Source of the DNA: DAIRET01 sp036795455
GTDB lineage: Bacteria; Bacteroidota; Ignavibacteria; Ignavibacteriales; Ignavibacteriaceae
Assembly (NCBI GenBank): GCA_036795455.1
Contig: DAIRET010000153.1
Span: 1-7,083 of the forward strand
Reading direction: 5' to 3'
Length of the DNA stretch: 7,083 nt
Both the position numbers and the translations under genes were made by a program. Below, in pieces: positions 6,710 through 7,083 of the stretch (its first letter is position 1; each line of letters opens with the position of its first letter). The notes under the pieces were generated by a model. The model was not told the DNA's origin and did no database searches. It worked only from the letters and a program-made list of their open reading frames with translations.

Positions 6710-6717
6710 CCGGAAAA

Positions 6718-7083
6718 TTATGTCTCCTTTCTATTAGCTCCAAAAGAAAGGAAAACGTAAGATAGAATCGCGGATACAACCGCAATAATTATAACCGGAA
6801 CAAGAAAATAATTAACTTCGGGTTGTAATCCTTTACGAATAGAATCGAAAAATGTGTATGCCGGGTTAAATAGAATTATTATCAGTGTAACAAGATAAAT
6901 TAGGCAGATTAAAAACGAAATTACTGCACCATGAGAAGATGAAATTCTTATCGGGTTATTCTCTTTAAAATTTACAAATATATTCCCCATACCGAAATTT
7001 ATTGAGGTTAAACAAAGCGTTACTAAAAACGACAGCAGTACTGAAATGTACGTTATTATAGCCGGGTAAAACCGGGTTGAAAA
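6718..7083 (-). CDS. multi-pass membrane protein of unknown function, C-terminal part, continuing past the right edge
   Basis: An apparent 90-residue reading frame starts at an ATG at 6990, but my translation shows the same frame open without a stop to base 7083. The preceding residues, TRFYPAIITYISVLLSF then LVTLCLTSINFG, form another membrane helix. I therefore read this as the last 121 residues of a longer protein. Three membrane segments are visible: the one just named, GAVISFLICLIYLVTLIIIL, and NYFLVPVIIIAVVSAILSYV, followed by a short basic tail (GANRKET). The segment between helices two and three contains FDSIRKGLQPEV. No family motif is recognisable, so no function is proposed. It ends in TAA at 6718, eight bases from the stop of the convergent DUF6920-like gene, with no hairpin between the two. 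Confidence 0.68.
   Translation of the reverse strand, partial: FSTRFYPAIITYISVLLSFLVTLCLTSINFGMGNIFVNFKENNPIRISSSHGAVISFLICLIYLVTLIIILFNPAYTFFDSIRKGLQPEVNYFLVPVIIIAVVSAILSYVFLSFGANRKET

Overview
This is an AT-rich bacterial window carrying mostly ordinary housekeeping and membrane or envelope genes. The F1 beta and epsilon genes form their own atpD-atpC pair, away from the other ATP synthase genes. Together with the low GC, the lipoprotein style and a NhaC-type antiporter with a cleavable signal peptide, this suggests the Bacteroidota/Chlorobiota/Ignavibacteriota group. That placement is an inference from gene content, not from a phylogeny.

Left part (1-1353, minus strand): a NhaC-family Na+/H+ antiporter that runs off the left edge. 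Its reading frame is broken near 673-675. The first frame stops just after the conserved FFDDYANTL segment. The next frame resumes at once with the family's MRPITDR...ISREK segment and stays open to base 1. Stop and restart overlap as TGATG. A 155-bp divergent spacer (1354-1508) separates it from the plus-strand genes.

Centre (1509-5212, plus strand): a lipoprotein of unknown function, a SixA-like histidine phosphatase 27 bp downstream, then after 97 bp atpD and atpC, closed by a perfect 12-bp stem terminator. The first two genes probably form a transcription unit. atpDC has a strong ribosome binding site and may have its own promoter or be read through from upstream.

Right part (5213-7083): a 411-bp stretch without an intact gene that nevertheless holds what looks like a decayed minus-strand coding sequence ending next to the atpC terminator. 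After it comes a plus-strand membrane protein of an uncharacterised family (DUF6920/DUF6544-like), meeting tail to tail, 8 bp apart, with a minus-strand multi-pass membrane protein that continues beyond the right edge.

I found no CRISPR array, insertion sequence, phage module, tRNA or rRNA. I see no convincing evidence of a new multi-gene system. The points most worth checking are the antiporter frameshift and the decayed coding sequence at 5231-5617.
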